Of a stretch of DNA of 64,000 nucleotides, positions 30,356 to 42,265 are shown one piece after another. The translations under genes were made by a program, and so were the position numbers. The stretch is from Timema cristinae (taxonomy: Eukaryota; Arthropoda; Insecta; Phasmatodea; Timematidae): NCBI GenBank assembly GCA_039000515.1, contig JBCFYV010011164.1, positions 40,120,566 to 40,184,565 of the forward strand, in the 5' to 3' direction. The notes beneath the pieces are model-generated. The model was not told the DNA's origin and searched no databases. It saw nothing but the letters and a program-made list of their open reading frames with translations. The stretch's first letter is position 1, and each line of letters opens with the position of its first letter.

Positions 30356-30599
30356 TGAACAAATGCATTTTCCTCTTTTTCAGAGAAAATGGAGGCTGTC
30401 CAGGTTTTCTAGTTGAAATTCCTTTTAATTTATTTACAATAGTTCTTCGGGGAATGTTAAATTTCACCTCTGCTTGCCGCTGTGTCAACTTTCCTTCTCG
30501 AATAGACATTAGGCACTCCTGCAGTTTTTCTGAAGTATAATCGGCATATCTTCTGGAGCCTGGTTTTCTCTTATATACACGTGGCATATTCTGAAACAA
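30345..30599 (-). pseudogene. pogo-like transposase, N-terminal helix-turn-helix part
   Basis: An 84-residue frame. MPRVYKRKPGSRRYADYT is a basic lead. Then SEKLQECLMSIREGKLTQRQ and AEVKFNIPRRTIVNKLKG form a Psq-type helix-turn-helix that would bind the element's ends. The frame leaves the ancestral path at about 30385 within a ttttctctgaaaaag stretch. The following domain continues in other frames, so this is the front of a broken gene rather than a small protein. Confidence 0.8.
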
Positions 30600-31130
30600 A
30601 CCAATAACAATGTAGAAAATAAAATATACCTTTTAAATTAATTGGGGATACTTTGCTCCAAAAAAAGTGGAGCAAAATATCCCCAAAAGTGGTGCAATAT
30701 AACCTCACTTTCAAAAACCTCAACATAAATACTAGAACTACTGACAAAAAATACAAATAAAGTATTATTTTAAAATATCAGATATCTAGGAAGAAACTAG
30801 ATATACTCTTACCTCTTGATTATAAATCCAGTTAGCTGCAGATGCCAATTTTTTCAGCTAAAGTTTTATAGAAAAGTCTCCAACTTTTCTGAAAGAGTGC
30901 AATACACAGTAGAAATGGCGGGAATGCTATGAAACCTCATGGTAATGTTGCCTACAGAATAGCCAAACAAACAACAAAAAAATCTCAGGGTTACAGGTCT
31001 GGTTATTTGCACACTAAGTCACATAACAAAATCATGAAATGGAGCAAAGAATCCCCCATAGGGGCAAAGTCACCCCTTGGCACGGTATCTATTACTAAAC
31101 ATTTTGATAAATTTAACTTTCCTATTTTAA

Positions 31131-31400
31131 GAATCACATAGCCGATACTATTATTTATGTTTTTTAGTGAGGAATTTATCTAGATCATAGTCTGAAAATT
31201 GACAGACGCCTGGACATGGGAATCGAATCCGGGACATTTGGCTTAGTACACCAATGCTCTGACCACTGAGCTATCCAGGAATCGTCCATGCTCATTGTCA
31301 TTCTTCACTCATATTTTAAGGCAGAGTCTATGATGGATGTGCAGAAAGCGTCGGCCACAAATGTGTGATTTTAATAAGATCACGAGTGATCAGATAAAGC
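31131..31400 (-). repeat. SINE-3 copy with intact tRNA-like promoter
   Basis: On the - strand it has the A-box TAGCTCAGTGGTCAGAGC, then GGATTCGATTCCC as the B-box (31205-31283). Upstream of the tRNA-like part, cataaaatatgagtgaagaa-type sequence is conserved with the copies at 37530 and 45600. The 3' side ends near tagccgatactattattta. Confidence 0.75.
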
Positions 31401-31616
31401 AGCCACTTTTATATATATTTATATAATAGTGTGATATTGGTAGACATTTATTATGTTATAGCTGTTATGGTTCTTAGCGTTACCCTAGAGACACCACAGG
31501 TGTCCATAAATCACATGTCATGTTCGGATCGGGAAATTTTGATTGGCATCTCTTCGGGGAATTTTGGTTTGCAGACCCCCTTGCTTAATGTTGTGTCATA
31601 TACCATGTGGGGCTAC

Positions 31617-32640
31617 CTACTTTGAAAAGACTTCTTGGTATACAATGTTAGCCGTCCTTCCCTCATGCGCCAGAACAACCAGGCTCTTCGGTGTGCTCAC
31701 CCTGGAGAATGCTATGTAGAGCTGGCTGTGGGAGAAACAGTCTTCCCTTAAATCAACCCTCACCTCCTTACATGTCTGACCATGAACCGTGTTGATGTTA
31801 ATTGTAAAGCAGACTTTGAGTGGGAACTGGATTCTCTTAAAGAAACTTGAAGGAGTAATCTGAAGGAATGCGTGGTATAAATATGGTTTCCCCATAACCA
31901 CACCCTGTGAAGATAGTTGCCTCAATGACGTTGTGATGGAGGGCCTTCACTTGCAGTCTGCTTCCATTGCACAGCTTTGGGGGCTTCAAATTGCGCAACA
32001 TGAGGGGAGCGCCAACCTTCAAGAGAAGTGTGTAAGGAGGGAGCCCAGAGGGATCGAGGGTGGTCAAAAACTACCGGGTAGTGGACAGCATCCTTCATCC
32101 CAACTACCGAGTCCACTGACTGATAGGTCATCTCCTCCGATACAAACATGCTGAGCAGGTTGTTGTTGATCTCATTTACCTTATCGTTTCTAGGAGTTAG
32201 AATTGCCCTCTCCCTTAGACATAGGTTTCCGTCTTATGTACTTTAGGTCGGTATAAATGATTGTAGTTATACTGTTCATATCCTTAACTAACACATGCTA
32301 GAAGAAAAGTTTATCTTTCCATCTATCTCCTTCATCTTAGTGTGTCCCAATTCTAGCAGATTGTATGCAAACTCCTCAGCTGTGCTATCACTTTTCAATT
32401 GAATTCTCATATTTTTCTTTAATGACAGCTTTTGAATTTTCGGTCATAGGTATGATGATTTAAAGTAGACCTTGACTTGAACCGGCTCCGGTCCCCTGGG
32501 GTACTTTTGGCAAGATCTGCCTAAAGTCCCTTGCCACCAAGACAGTAACACCACCCATCAGCTTGTCCCAGCTGCAAATGTCCCGCAGCGTATAGTACAA
32601 TAGTCTCATACGATAAATTTGCAATCTCAAAGCACCTGGG
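31617..32640 (-). pseudogene. Helitron PIF1-like helicase, C-terminal half, frame-broken
   Basis: On the - strand, in order and in broken frames: DKLMGGVTVLVARDFRQILP (Walker B region, about 32490-32570), the LPPYTLLLKVGAPLMLRNLK / PPKLCNGSRLQVKALHHNVI area (about 31880-32060), then FFKRIQFPLKVCFTINI, GQTCKEVRVDLREDCFSHSQ and LYIAFSRVSTP (31640-31850). These are the last helicase motifs of rolling-circle Helitrons. Walker A and the Rep nuclease are absent. There are several stops and shifts, so it is not functional. Confidence 0.88.
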
Positions 32641-33266
32641 CTATATTGCTGTTTTTTTTTAATTGTAGCATTTGGCTACAGTTAAAGAAGATACAAGTCG
32701 TTCAGGTAATTTTTTTTAGAAAAACCGTTGAACATTAATTTTTTTTTTAAGAGTATAATTCTAGAGTTTCACATTTATAGATTAAGTGGTTTCAAAGATA
32801 TGGCAGTTTTTCGAGAAAAAAAACACCCCCTTCCCGTTTAGTTATTTTTTTCAAAAAATTGTCGAACACATTTCTTTGTTTTTTAAGAAGAATATTTTCC
32901 CCAAGTTTCACGTATCTAGCTTAAGTGGCTTCAGAGATATGCGTACTTATCAATAAAGTTTTTACACCTGTTTTCACCCCTTAGGACGCTAATATAAAGA
33001 ATTTTTCAAATACTTTTTTATTCGATTTTGATAAAAAAAAAAACCTCAGGACAAATTTCATGTTTCTAGCTTTGACGGTTTCGGAAAAGCCTATCTTTTC
33101 AACACCCTTTTAACCCCTTTAGGGGTTAAATTTCACAAAATCCTGTCTTAATGGATGCCTATGGACTGAAAGGGACCTCTTTGCAAAATGTTAAGTGTCT
33201 AGGCCCAGGGGTTCATGAGATACGATGATGAGTGAGTCAGTCAGGGCTTTCGTGTTTATACATAGA
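31617..33266 (-). mobile_element. Deletion-derived Helitron
   Basis: The 5' end on the - strand reads TCTATGTATAAACACGAAAG (33266 downward), a Helitron-like TC start. About 600 bp of diverged internal repeats follow, with tttcacgtatctagctt and gtttcggaaa-type phrases near 32900-33140. Next comes the end part of the helicase. The Rep half is deleted. The 3' hairpin and CTRR end were not located, so the right boundary of the element is uncertain. Confidence 0.65.
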
Positions 33267-33800
33267 TTTAAAAACATGTATCATAATATATATTTAATAT
33301 TATAATAAATTAATTTATTGAATAAAACCATTTGGATATACCATAAGTCATTAAAATATATCTTTATAAGCCCCCCCCCCCCCAACAGTAAATAATTAAT
33401 TTATGGAATTAAGGCCTTCTCCAACCCCAGCCTTGGTAAAAAGCTATGCAATCAATCTTATATGAATTATAGGATACAACAAGGGCAGAGACAGCAAGTT
33501 GCTACCTTACAACCTCAACAAAGTGTACATGCAGGGATGGATAAAAAAAAAAAATCGAGTGAATTTATAAACTATAAATAATAAATTATTATGTATTTAA
33601 TTATTTTACTCAAATTTAAAAAATGTACAATATTACTTTACAAAAATTAAAATTAAAAATAAAGACAGGTTAACATCAGGTGGTGAAAAACCCTGGCAGT
33701 GACATCTCTGACTTAAATAAATACAAACAAAAAATGGCGCCAAACGGCTGTAATAAATTACACAATAAAAAGAGGATAGAAGGTCAGGGCCTAAAAACCA
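33267..33800. other. Low-complexity spacer
   Basis: It includes a C13 run at about 33371-33383 and A-rich stretches. No gene is recognised. Confidence 0.6.
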
Positions 33801-33802
33801 TA

Positions 33803-33906
33803 AAATTGTAGACCTTGAAGTTCACAATTAAAACACAACACATAATTATGACATTTTCAGGGTAAGTTATACAAGTTTTAATTGTGAAATTCAAGGTCTA
33901 CAATTT
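33803..33906. repeat. Hairpin of about 42-bp and 32-bp arms (three-quarter matched)
   Basis: AAATTGTAGACCTTGAAGTT then cacaattaaaac is mirrored by gttttaattgtgaaattcaa then ggtctacaatt. Relatives of one arm occur near 37000, 59800 and 62220, so it is probably a small foldback element. Confidence 0.6.
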
Positions 33907-34451
33907 TCTGAAGTGTGTAGGTCTATCCTATTTTAAGTGTTTCATTTATTAATGAATACAAAATGGTGAAAGTCACAAATTGTTCACTATTGAGTTTGAA
34001 TGTATTGGAATTATACAATTAATTAGTGAAAATTATTCTATCAACAAATAACTAAATTATAAGGAAGCACGCACTAGCACCAAGCTACAGTGACATAAAT
34101 TCTAAGAACCATATAGATTATCTTCTATTATCAGGGCTGTGTGAAAGTAAAAACTTTCAAATTCATTTTACATGCATTATAAAAATTAATGAATTTATAT
34201 TTTTAGATTTTTATTATCTTGTGAATTACAATAAAATGTTCATATGTCAAAAATATTCTAATTATGTTGTGATAAATAAATTTCTTGGATTTGTAATATA
34301 GGCCTATATTTAATGCATAAATATATTCAATATAAGTGTTCTCTAAACAAAAACTATACAGTAGAACCTTGATAATTCAAACTTATTGGGACTGGGGATG
34401 GTTCAATTAGCAAGTATGCATTTTATTTTATGAACAACAATAGTAATAAAA
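33907..34451. other. AT-rich spacer, nothing recognised
   Basis: No coding signal. The only notable content is the start of the (AAT) run that belongs to SINE-2. Confidence 0.6.
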
Positions 34452-34692
34452 ATAATAATAGCACTGCGTCTTACTACCCGTTCGGGTTATATGCTTTAGT
34501 ACTAATTACTCTTATGGATTAGGAATTGGGAGAGTTGAATAAGAGGAAGTGAGCCCGCATTTGCGTGGAAAACCATTTTAGGAAAAACCACCCCAGTTCA
34601 CCCGACCGAGATTCGAACCTCGATCTCCCCGTCCTCAGCTGTCGAGCTCAACACGTCTAGTGTGTTAGCCAACTACGCCACCGAGGCGGGTT
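34452..34692 (-). repeat. SINE-2 copy: different tRNA-like head, same tail as SINE-1
   Basis: On the - strand it begins AACCCGCCTCGGTGGCGTAG, then TTGGCTAACAC (A-box TGGCGTAGTTGG) and GAGGTTCGAATCTCGG (B-box). The body bears no likeness to SINE-1. The end ATAACCCGAACGGGTAGTAA then gacgcagtgctattatt is the SINE-1 tail with its (AAT)n. Confidence 0.88.
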
Positions 34693-36025
34693 ATTTTATA
34701 AACAAGACAAAAAGAATATAAAATAATAAGGTACAGTAGTCATTTTTTTTATACCAATGTGGAGGATCAGGACCCAAAAAGATATGCAAATAGATATATG
34801 TGACATGTCGATTGTAGACGTCACATTGGGCTCGCATACTTTGCTTGAAGAAAAAACATTCATTTTAAATAGTCTTGGTTCATGTTTTCTATGTTTGATA
34901 CATCTGTATTTGCCTATTTTACTTAAGGTGCGTTGAGATTACCATGCCTTTGGACTATCGAGGTTCTACTCTATTGAATTTGGCTTTGTTTCAAATGAGG
35001 TGAGGGCCTAGAGTTGGAAAATAGATATGAGCGGCTCATTTTTTTATATATATTACTAAATAATTCATCCTTCCTCATCTCTGTCTCCCACAAACTCAAA
35101 AAGTTCTGAATAGGAGCCCCCAATGTTGAAAGGGAGACATGACCAGAGAATGCCTGAATCAGGTTTCTGATATTCTGGCAAGAGCTTTAAGCAACTACTT
35201 TCAGAAACCGATTAAATGCATAGTAATTAATAATAAGTGATACAAAACATTATATTTAAGAATCAGATTAAGAAAAAGTATATTAATTTTATGTGTATTT
35301 TGGATGTGGCTAACTATACAAAGCCATAGCTATACAAATAATTAAGACACACAAAGCAATTCTGTAAAATTCACACACAGCCTTGAAAATGTGGAATTAC
35401 ATCATATGATATACATTGTTTCTAAAACATGAAAAAAATAGAAATAAATCAAAGCTGAATATAAGCATTAGCAGTATGATTAAGCTATAAAAGGATCACT
35501 AGACAGAAATTTAAATTTATTTAAATGTTAACTGCTACAAAGGTTTGATACTGGTCAGGTTATAATATACATAGATATTTTTAATAAAAAGTGAAATGGT
35601 AAGTGAATTTTAGGGTGTCTAACAGCAGTAGAAATAAACCATACCTACCTCCTTGCCCCAGCTAACACTCATTCAATTTAGATGGTATGGTGAGAAGTAT
35701 CGTTTATTTAAAAAATATGACCTAGATTATGTATTATAGGTTCATTTCTTACTGTGCATTATTTAAGTCTTTTTTCCCTTTCTTTGGTATTATTTTAACA
35801 TGTATTTGGGAATGACCAAGTAATTTTAAGACAAAACAAAACCTAGTTCAAACAAGAGCAGTAACAGATAGTTCTCGTCAGGAGTCAACCTTGGTGTTAA
35901 GTGTGGTTTATGTCCCTATTTTGTTATGCAAGAAATTTTGGTTTTGATTCTATTACTCTTTCTTTCCTCATCTCCTAAGAAGTGTAATATTAGATGGTTA
36001 CAGAAAATACTCTTATTTACATACA
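34693..36025. other. Intergenic AT-rich DNA
   Basis: No gene or repeat shared with the rest of the window was recognised. Confidence 0.6.
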
Positions 36026-36029
36026 TCAA

Positions 36030-36205
36030 GTCATGTGGAGGCCAAGCAAAAGATGGAGAAGCAGCAAACATAAGGTGTGCAAGTGAGAGGAAAAGAATGT
36101 GATTAATTAAAGGAGGAAGAATGATGGAAGGATAGAGGAAGATGAAGGCATTTTACTAAAATGACCTAGCCACAGGCTGGAAACAGTTGATGTGTGATCT
36201 GCTAC
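36030..36205 (+). mobile_element. LINE 3'-end fragment
   Basis: ggaggccaagcaaaagatgg then agaagcagcaaac reads GRPSKRW-SS-like in a broken frame. The tail phrases aggaagaatgatggaagg, ttttactaaaatgacc and ggctggaaacagttga follow. It is the same family as 51530-51720. Confidence 0.7.
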
Positions 36206-37529
36206 CCTCACGTTTGTTAAATAGTATACCAATTTAGAAATGCATTAGGACAGTAGCCAGGAGATGACTTGGTCCAAATTAACGAGATAAATCTTGTATA
36301 GCATAATCATATTCTGTTCAAAGAACCAGGTACCAAGTTGGTACAAGGGTTGCGTGGTTTCCCAATTTATACTATGTATTTTAACTAAGTGGTACAAAGC
36401 CACAGCTATGGGGTTTTGTTCTTTCCCCACAGTTAAATCTATTCAACGATGAAGGTACCAAAACCAATAAAAGAGAATCACTATTTAGTTTTCATGGGAG
36501 GAAAATAAAACAAATAAAAATTTACACTGCTGCCTCTAGAAGAAAATTGGTTGCTTCTGCCCAGTTCTTATGCTTAAGTCTTGTAATTTTATATTAAAAT
36601 TAAATTAAGCCAGATTATAAATATTCTGTCAAGGCATTATCAATTTTAAAATCAAACCAAACTTAAAAAACAAGTGATACCCGGAGTTGTAATAAAACTA
36701 TACAAAATATGATTTTAATAATTCAAGTGCAAATAGTGTTTTTAATGTTGTAGTTTCAAAATGATTTTGAGAGAATATACAACTTATAAGGAAAACATTT
36801 CCCTTATGATATAAGTGTATGTATGGGAGAAGATTAAGGAAAGAACTTGTACAAAAACAATATACAGCAAACAAAGAGAAGCATGGCTAACTTTAATAAA
36901 CAGTGAAAGTAGAAGCACAATGCCAACACATTAACACACTTTACAGCTGAAGAAAGGGTTTGATGTGCCCCAAAAATGGCTTATTTGTTTTGTTGTGTTT
37001 TAACTGTGAACTTTTGAAGCCTACATTTTTATTTTATACTCCTTTCAAATTTTATTAACTATCTATCTTTTATGTACCCTCTCCAAATAAAACGATAATA
37101 TAAAAAACCTGGATTAGTGCTAATAAACTTCTCTCACAATTTCTGTTCACAGTAATATTTGTGTAGTTTAAATTTTCAAACACTTTCCTTCATATTTTAA
37201 AACATAAATATATGAAAAATAGGTATGATTCGTAACCATATGAACAAGACTAATGAAGTAATGAAAGCATGAAAAAGGAATTAGGAAATAAGTTTATTCA
37301 CTTGTATTACTGTCCAACATATTCACTCTCGTAGGTTAGCTACCCTACCTACAATATTTTTGAATGTTTTTACAAGGCTTTCCTAATTTTTAATCATTAA
37401 GTACTTATTTCCCATATCTATTAACGTTTCCTAAACAACTTGTAATACAGATATTAAGATTTCATCAGCAATTATTCATCAGATTTGTCTTAACTATATA
37501 AACCGAAACATATTTTGATGGATTAAATA
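36206..37529. other. Intergenic AT-rich DNA
   Basis: Nothing coding. Near 36990-37040, tgttttaactgtgaactttt matches the arm motif of the 33.8 kb hairpin. Confidence 0.5.
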
Positions 37530-37850
37530 GCCGAGTAATTATATTTTATAGTGAAGTATCTCTAAGGTTATAACCACATCTAAATATCATAATTTTTAAA
37601 TCGAAACATGACACCTGGACATGAGAATTGAGCATGGTAACATTGGCTTAGTACGTCAATGCTCTAACCACTAAACTATCCAAGGTCATTTTCATTCTTC
37701 ACTCATATTTTAAGGCAGAGACTGTAATTGACATGCAGAAATCATCAGCTTCATATATGTGATCAATTAAGATCACAAGCTATCAGATATTGCAGTCACC
37801 TTCAACACACTAATCTATTCTCGTGACCTGATGAAGATGTCTGTGACAGT
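37530..37850 (-). repeat. SINE-3 copy, diverged
   Basis: The tRNA-like segment (37605-37685, reverse strand) keeps agtggttagagcattgacg, with a decayed B-box. Flanking tcattcttcactcatatttt and aaggcagag match 31290-31330. Confidence 0.7.
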
Positions 37851-39601
37851 GAAACTTGTCCTTAAAAATGTGTTTGTGTTTTTTTCAGTGTTCTCTCTAC
37901 CCCTCTTAACTTCAACTACTTATGTTTTGAGTAATGGCAGCTTAGTGCTTATATTAAATTACACAAGGGGAAAAAAGCTGTTTAGTCTTTGGTAATTTGC
38001 AAAAAGTATAATTTTTAAATGAATTGCCTTAACACACATTAAAGATGTTTTGATTATGAAAGCCCTACTTATTTAAAAAAAATATTGTCAAATTAATCCA
38101 TTTAATATATAAAAAAAAACCAATTAGCGGCAATTTTTTCTATAGGTTTCAATTTCAGATTTAAAATAAATATGTAACTAAATAAGTCTCATGACTAAAA
38201 ATATATATATTTAAAAAAATTAGAAAGTGAAGAATACAAGGGAAAATGTACTAATGAGTATCAACAAGAGAATATAAGCTTATTTCTCTGATGAATTAAA
38301 AAAAAAAAACTAAACATATGTTTTACATATTGAAATAACAAATGTATATTATAAGCTGTACCATTTATTATGAAACCAATATAGATGTCTTAAGAAAAAC
38401 CTCTACAGACCAATTTATGTTTAACCATCAGACAAACAAATGTTTCTTTTAATAGGGAGAATCTTAATATTTTATAAATACTTTGATTACTATCTATTTT
38501 TGAAGAGCTTTAATTTCGGTGTAAAATATTATCAAATCATAATCAAACCTACTGATAAATTATTTGTAGTCATCAAATAATACATGCTGAAAAATAAAAA
38601 TTAAGATCTTGTGCAGTTTTTAAACACCATTAGAAGCAATCAAGTTTCATAACCAGTTATATATTTTGTTAATGGGTATAGATAAAATACCATTTATATG
38701 TTAACTTATGACTAACCACAGCTGGAAGAGGTGACATGTAAAATCTGTTTCCATAGAAATTACCAGGTGTTTTACTATACATGAAGAGTTAACAACTAGT
38801 TAATTTGTAGTACTTTATGTACGTACATGCTTGAAAGTTGATGACAATGAAGAGTTGAATTTGACATTGAGGACTTTCTTACGTTTTGGATTTATTTTCT
38901 AGAAAATACCCATTGTAAAGATTGATTAATCTTTCATATAAGATAAAGAAATGAACCAACAATTTATTTGAGTTAATTCAAGGTGGCCACAGAGAAAAGA
39001 AAAAATATATGTATATAAAATTATAAGTAGGCTAAAAAAACCTTTTGTTATAAGGAAGTATTTTTTTTAATACACTCAAAAATAGCTAAACACAGTATTA
39101 TAATAATAAGAAATAAGGATGTTCCACCTCCTTAAACAACGAAATATAAAATTTATCATCACAGATTACAAAATTCCTTTATATTTCTCTAATTTTCTAT
39201 AATGACTGTTGCCACCTTGCAGTTACATATAAACTTGACAGGCCCTCTCCCAAGATGAATACCTTAATAGAATTACCAAAAATAATCTTACAGAATTTAT
39301 TTGAAGAGTTTTAAAGGAAAAAACCAATACCTAACTGGCAGAGTGACAAACTTGATTACTATATCTATCATTTAAAAAATAATAATTTCCCTCAAACAAT
39401 TTCAACTTCATGATAAATGAAGACTCCGTATATTTTGTTAAAACAATTAGGTTAAGCACACACACAAAAAAAAATGAAGACAAGAAAAGTTAAAATGTAC
39501 CATCACAGCACACATGCTTTGAAAATACAGCCAACTTTTAATTATTCATTAACTATATATATATTTTTTATACTTGCTTAGTTAGGTATGTATGTTATGA
39601 A

Positions 39602-39639
<38 letters not shown>

Positions 39640-40603
39640 GAAAAGAGAGGAACAAATTCCATTTATAAAATTATGTACCTAAAAATTACATCATAGACTA
39701 TGTGACTCATCCTCCTAAGGTTTGGAATTTTCTTTAGATAAAATTTTAAGTCATCTTTGGGTGCACTTTAATGACCTTAAGTTATTTCATATAATACAAC
39801 TGAGCCAAGCCTCCATACAACATTTCTGTATATTCACTAAACATGTGCAGTCCCATATCTCAAATAATAAAGAGTTGGCTGTATTTGAAGGACCGATACA
39901 ATGAGAGCTAACTTTTTTACTGCCTAAAGCTAATAATTAATTTAAACTTATTGTATTCATGAAATAACTATACAGGAGAAAGGGATAAGATCAAATAAAA
40001 AGGACAAACACAATCTGCATTTTACAATAAAAAGAGGAACATAGCTTCCACTGGACTAGCCCCCCCCCTTTTCTGTACCTACCTTCTATCAATAAAACTT
40101 AAAGTAAAAGGGGGTTTTTCTTAAAATTAATAATTAAGTAGTCTTATGCTAAGTCATTAAAAATATGAGAAAATGCCTAGCTCATCCTCACAGAAGTTCG
40201 TATTCCTAGAACATTAGGTATAACACACATAATAAAACTTGCATGGAATAATCTTTATTAGCTCGAAAAAAACAGAACAAATGTATAAAGGTTGTTGTAA
40301 GGAAGCATGGAAAGTGTTTGTAAGAAACACAAAAATATTATACATGTGAAGTAATACCTGAGCAGCAACTAAATCTCTAGAATAACATTCCAGCATAGTT
40401 CTCGATTTTCCTTTTAAAAAATAAATAAAATATATTGAATTTTGAACAGGACTTTCCCTTCGATTATGGGGGTTTGAACAAACGATTCTGAATTAAATGT
40501 TGATAATCATTCCTACCCAATGCCTAAGTTAGTAGAATATTGGAGTGTCAATTCATTCCACCTACAACCTCAATTATTTCTTAAAACACTTTATGTATAA
40601 TAA
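37851..40603. other. Intergenic AT-rich DNA
   Basis: Contains (TA)n at about 39607-39635 and simple A/T runs. No gene is recognised. The open frames at 39722 and 40214 are short and unsupported. Confidence 0.6.
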
Positions 40604-41131
40604 GAGTGTAGAAACACTGTACAATAATGTAGAGTAATTGAAACTGAAGGAAGCCAACCTGAAAGGTAAGATAGTTTAGGCCTAGAGAGGAATACACACA
40701 TTTCTCCCTTCCTTTCTTCTTACACTTTTCCACTTCCCACTTCCCACTTTTTCATGCTTCCTCAATTACATATTGTGTTAATTTTCGGAAATATTTCTTT
40801 TTCAAGTAAAGAGAGACAATAAAACACAATGTGAAAGATATTACATGGAACTACGTGCTTGAAAATTTAAAAAAATAATCATTCTTTTACAAATCCTTCG
40901 AGCATGTAGTTCCATATTATATCTTTCTTTGTTTTGTGTTTTTTACTGTGTCTCTTTACACGAGAAAGGAATTTTTCTGAAAATTAAAATCATGTATAGC
41001 TGTGGAAGTGTGAAAACAGTAAGAAATGGAGAGAGGTAAGTCTGACCCTATCTTGACCTAACACAACTAATTTTTTAGCTTGGCTGCCTTCTCTATCAAT
41101 TACCTTACATATTTGTACAGCATTTCTACAT
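40604..41131. mobile_element. Palindromic MITE, second copy
   Basis: It starts AGTGTAGAAACACTGTACAA and ends tacagcatttctaca. The arms pair over about 230 bases with a centre near 40850-40915. The sequence is related to 4486-4868 (shared taggcctag and ggaagccaacc). Confidence 0.75.
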
Positions 41132-42084
41132 TTTTTTACAGTTCCAAGACAATAGGCAATAATTCATATTATTAAAACACTTTATATTACCTCAAGACGG
41201 ATCTTTGTTAAGAAAATAAATCCTAATCATCTCCTGTTGAGATACTTTGCAACAAAACAATAAAGATAGGACCTCTCCATTCCCTCTTAATAAAGAAAGT
41301 ACAACCATATAATTCATTACTCAACAACCTAATGACACTTTTTAAAGGTCTGGATCATAATCCTTCTTCCACTTGTGATGTGTGCTCAGCCACAAGTGGA
41401 ATAGGAAAGTTAAATTAAAGAAATTACATAAATCTGCTAAACCCATAGGTGGCAGAATTCTATTTACATAGAGAGGGGAGGGGGGGGGGGGGGAACTGCC
41501 CCCAGGTCAAACTGGGTGTGGGGAGTCAACCCCCGGAAAAAGTTTGAAAATTAGACAATTTTTGCAGATAATTGAAGTGGTCTTCACCAAGAAAAATTTC
41601 AAATTTTGGATTCCCCTCGAAGTTATTTTGAGTGGTCCATTCCCCTGCAATTTTTTAAAATTTGCATGGCCCTAGAAGCTATTTAGAGTAGTGCTCACCT
41701 GCAAACACGGCAACATTCAAGCACTCTTTCAATTTATTTATTTTATTTTCAAATGTACAAAATTCAAGTATAATTCCCGGTTTTCCTGATCAGTGACCAA
41801 TCATAATATGTATCATAAGCCACTACAGGCATAGTTTTTAAAAGTGTGTTGCTACACAAATTATATGTATGAACTATGACCTTGAGCTGCATAAGCCACA
41901 TAAAAAGTCATGTAAAGACGTAAAATATACCATAATCGCGCTTAACAAATCTATAGTTATTAATAATTATTAACATGTTAGGTATTTCAGGTTAATTTAT
42001 TGGAACGAGTTTCTTTATTCTGATAATGTTCACAAGTGTTAATTTTATTTTATGAATTTCAGTCGTTATTAATTTTGAAAACCA
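41132..42084. other. Intergenic DNA with a G-run
   Basis: A G-rich tract of about 18 bases lies at 41470-41494, followed by ggtcaaactgggtgtgggga. It may be the edge of an old element. No gene. Confidence 0.5.
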
Positions 42085-42265
42085 TTCAGTCATCATCAAC
42101 TGTTTTCAGCCCATGGCTGAGTCAGTGTAGTAAAATGCCCCCACCTGCCTCTATCCTTCTTTCACTCTTCCTCCTTTGATTTCTTCTATTCTTCTCCTCT
42201 CACTCTAACACTTTCTGTTATCTGCTCCTCTCATCCCCCCCCGAATAACTTAATTCCTAATCTTG
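42085..42265 (-). mobile_element. LINE 3'-end fragment, reversed
   Basis: On the - strand it reads agaggagcagataacagaaa, then gagaggagaagaatagaaga, then gcattttactacactgac and gggctgaaaacagttgatga. These are the same ordered phrases as in the other LINE tails. Confidence 0.65.

Larger units (their letters stand above)
28220..31087 (-). mobile_element. pogo-like DNA transposon with both terminal inverted repeats
   Basis: The left end TA-CCGTGGTGAGGGGTGACT and the right end (reverse) TA-CCGTGCCAAGGGGTGACT, each continuing TTGC-CC, bound a 2.87 kb unit. A TA lies on each side, the target used by the pogo/Tc1 group. The motif ggggatactttgctcca recurs inside both ends (near 28433, 30643, 30668 reversed, 31039 reversed). 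The transposase is on the - strand in three overlapping open frames. Confidence 0.85.

Noticed and set aside
31205..31283. Possible functional tRNA gene with good boxes
   Set aside because: The same segment recurs at 37.6, 45.6 and 54.3 kb with conserved flanks, so it is a SINE head.
31933..32154. Open frames opposite and beside the Helitron helicase
   Set aside because: They are other-frame readings of the helicase remnant.
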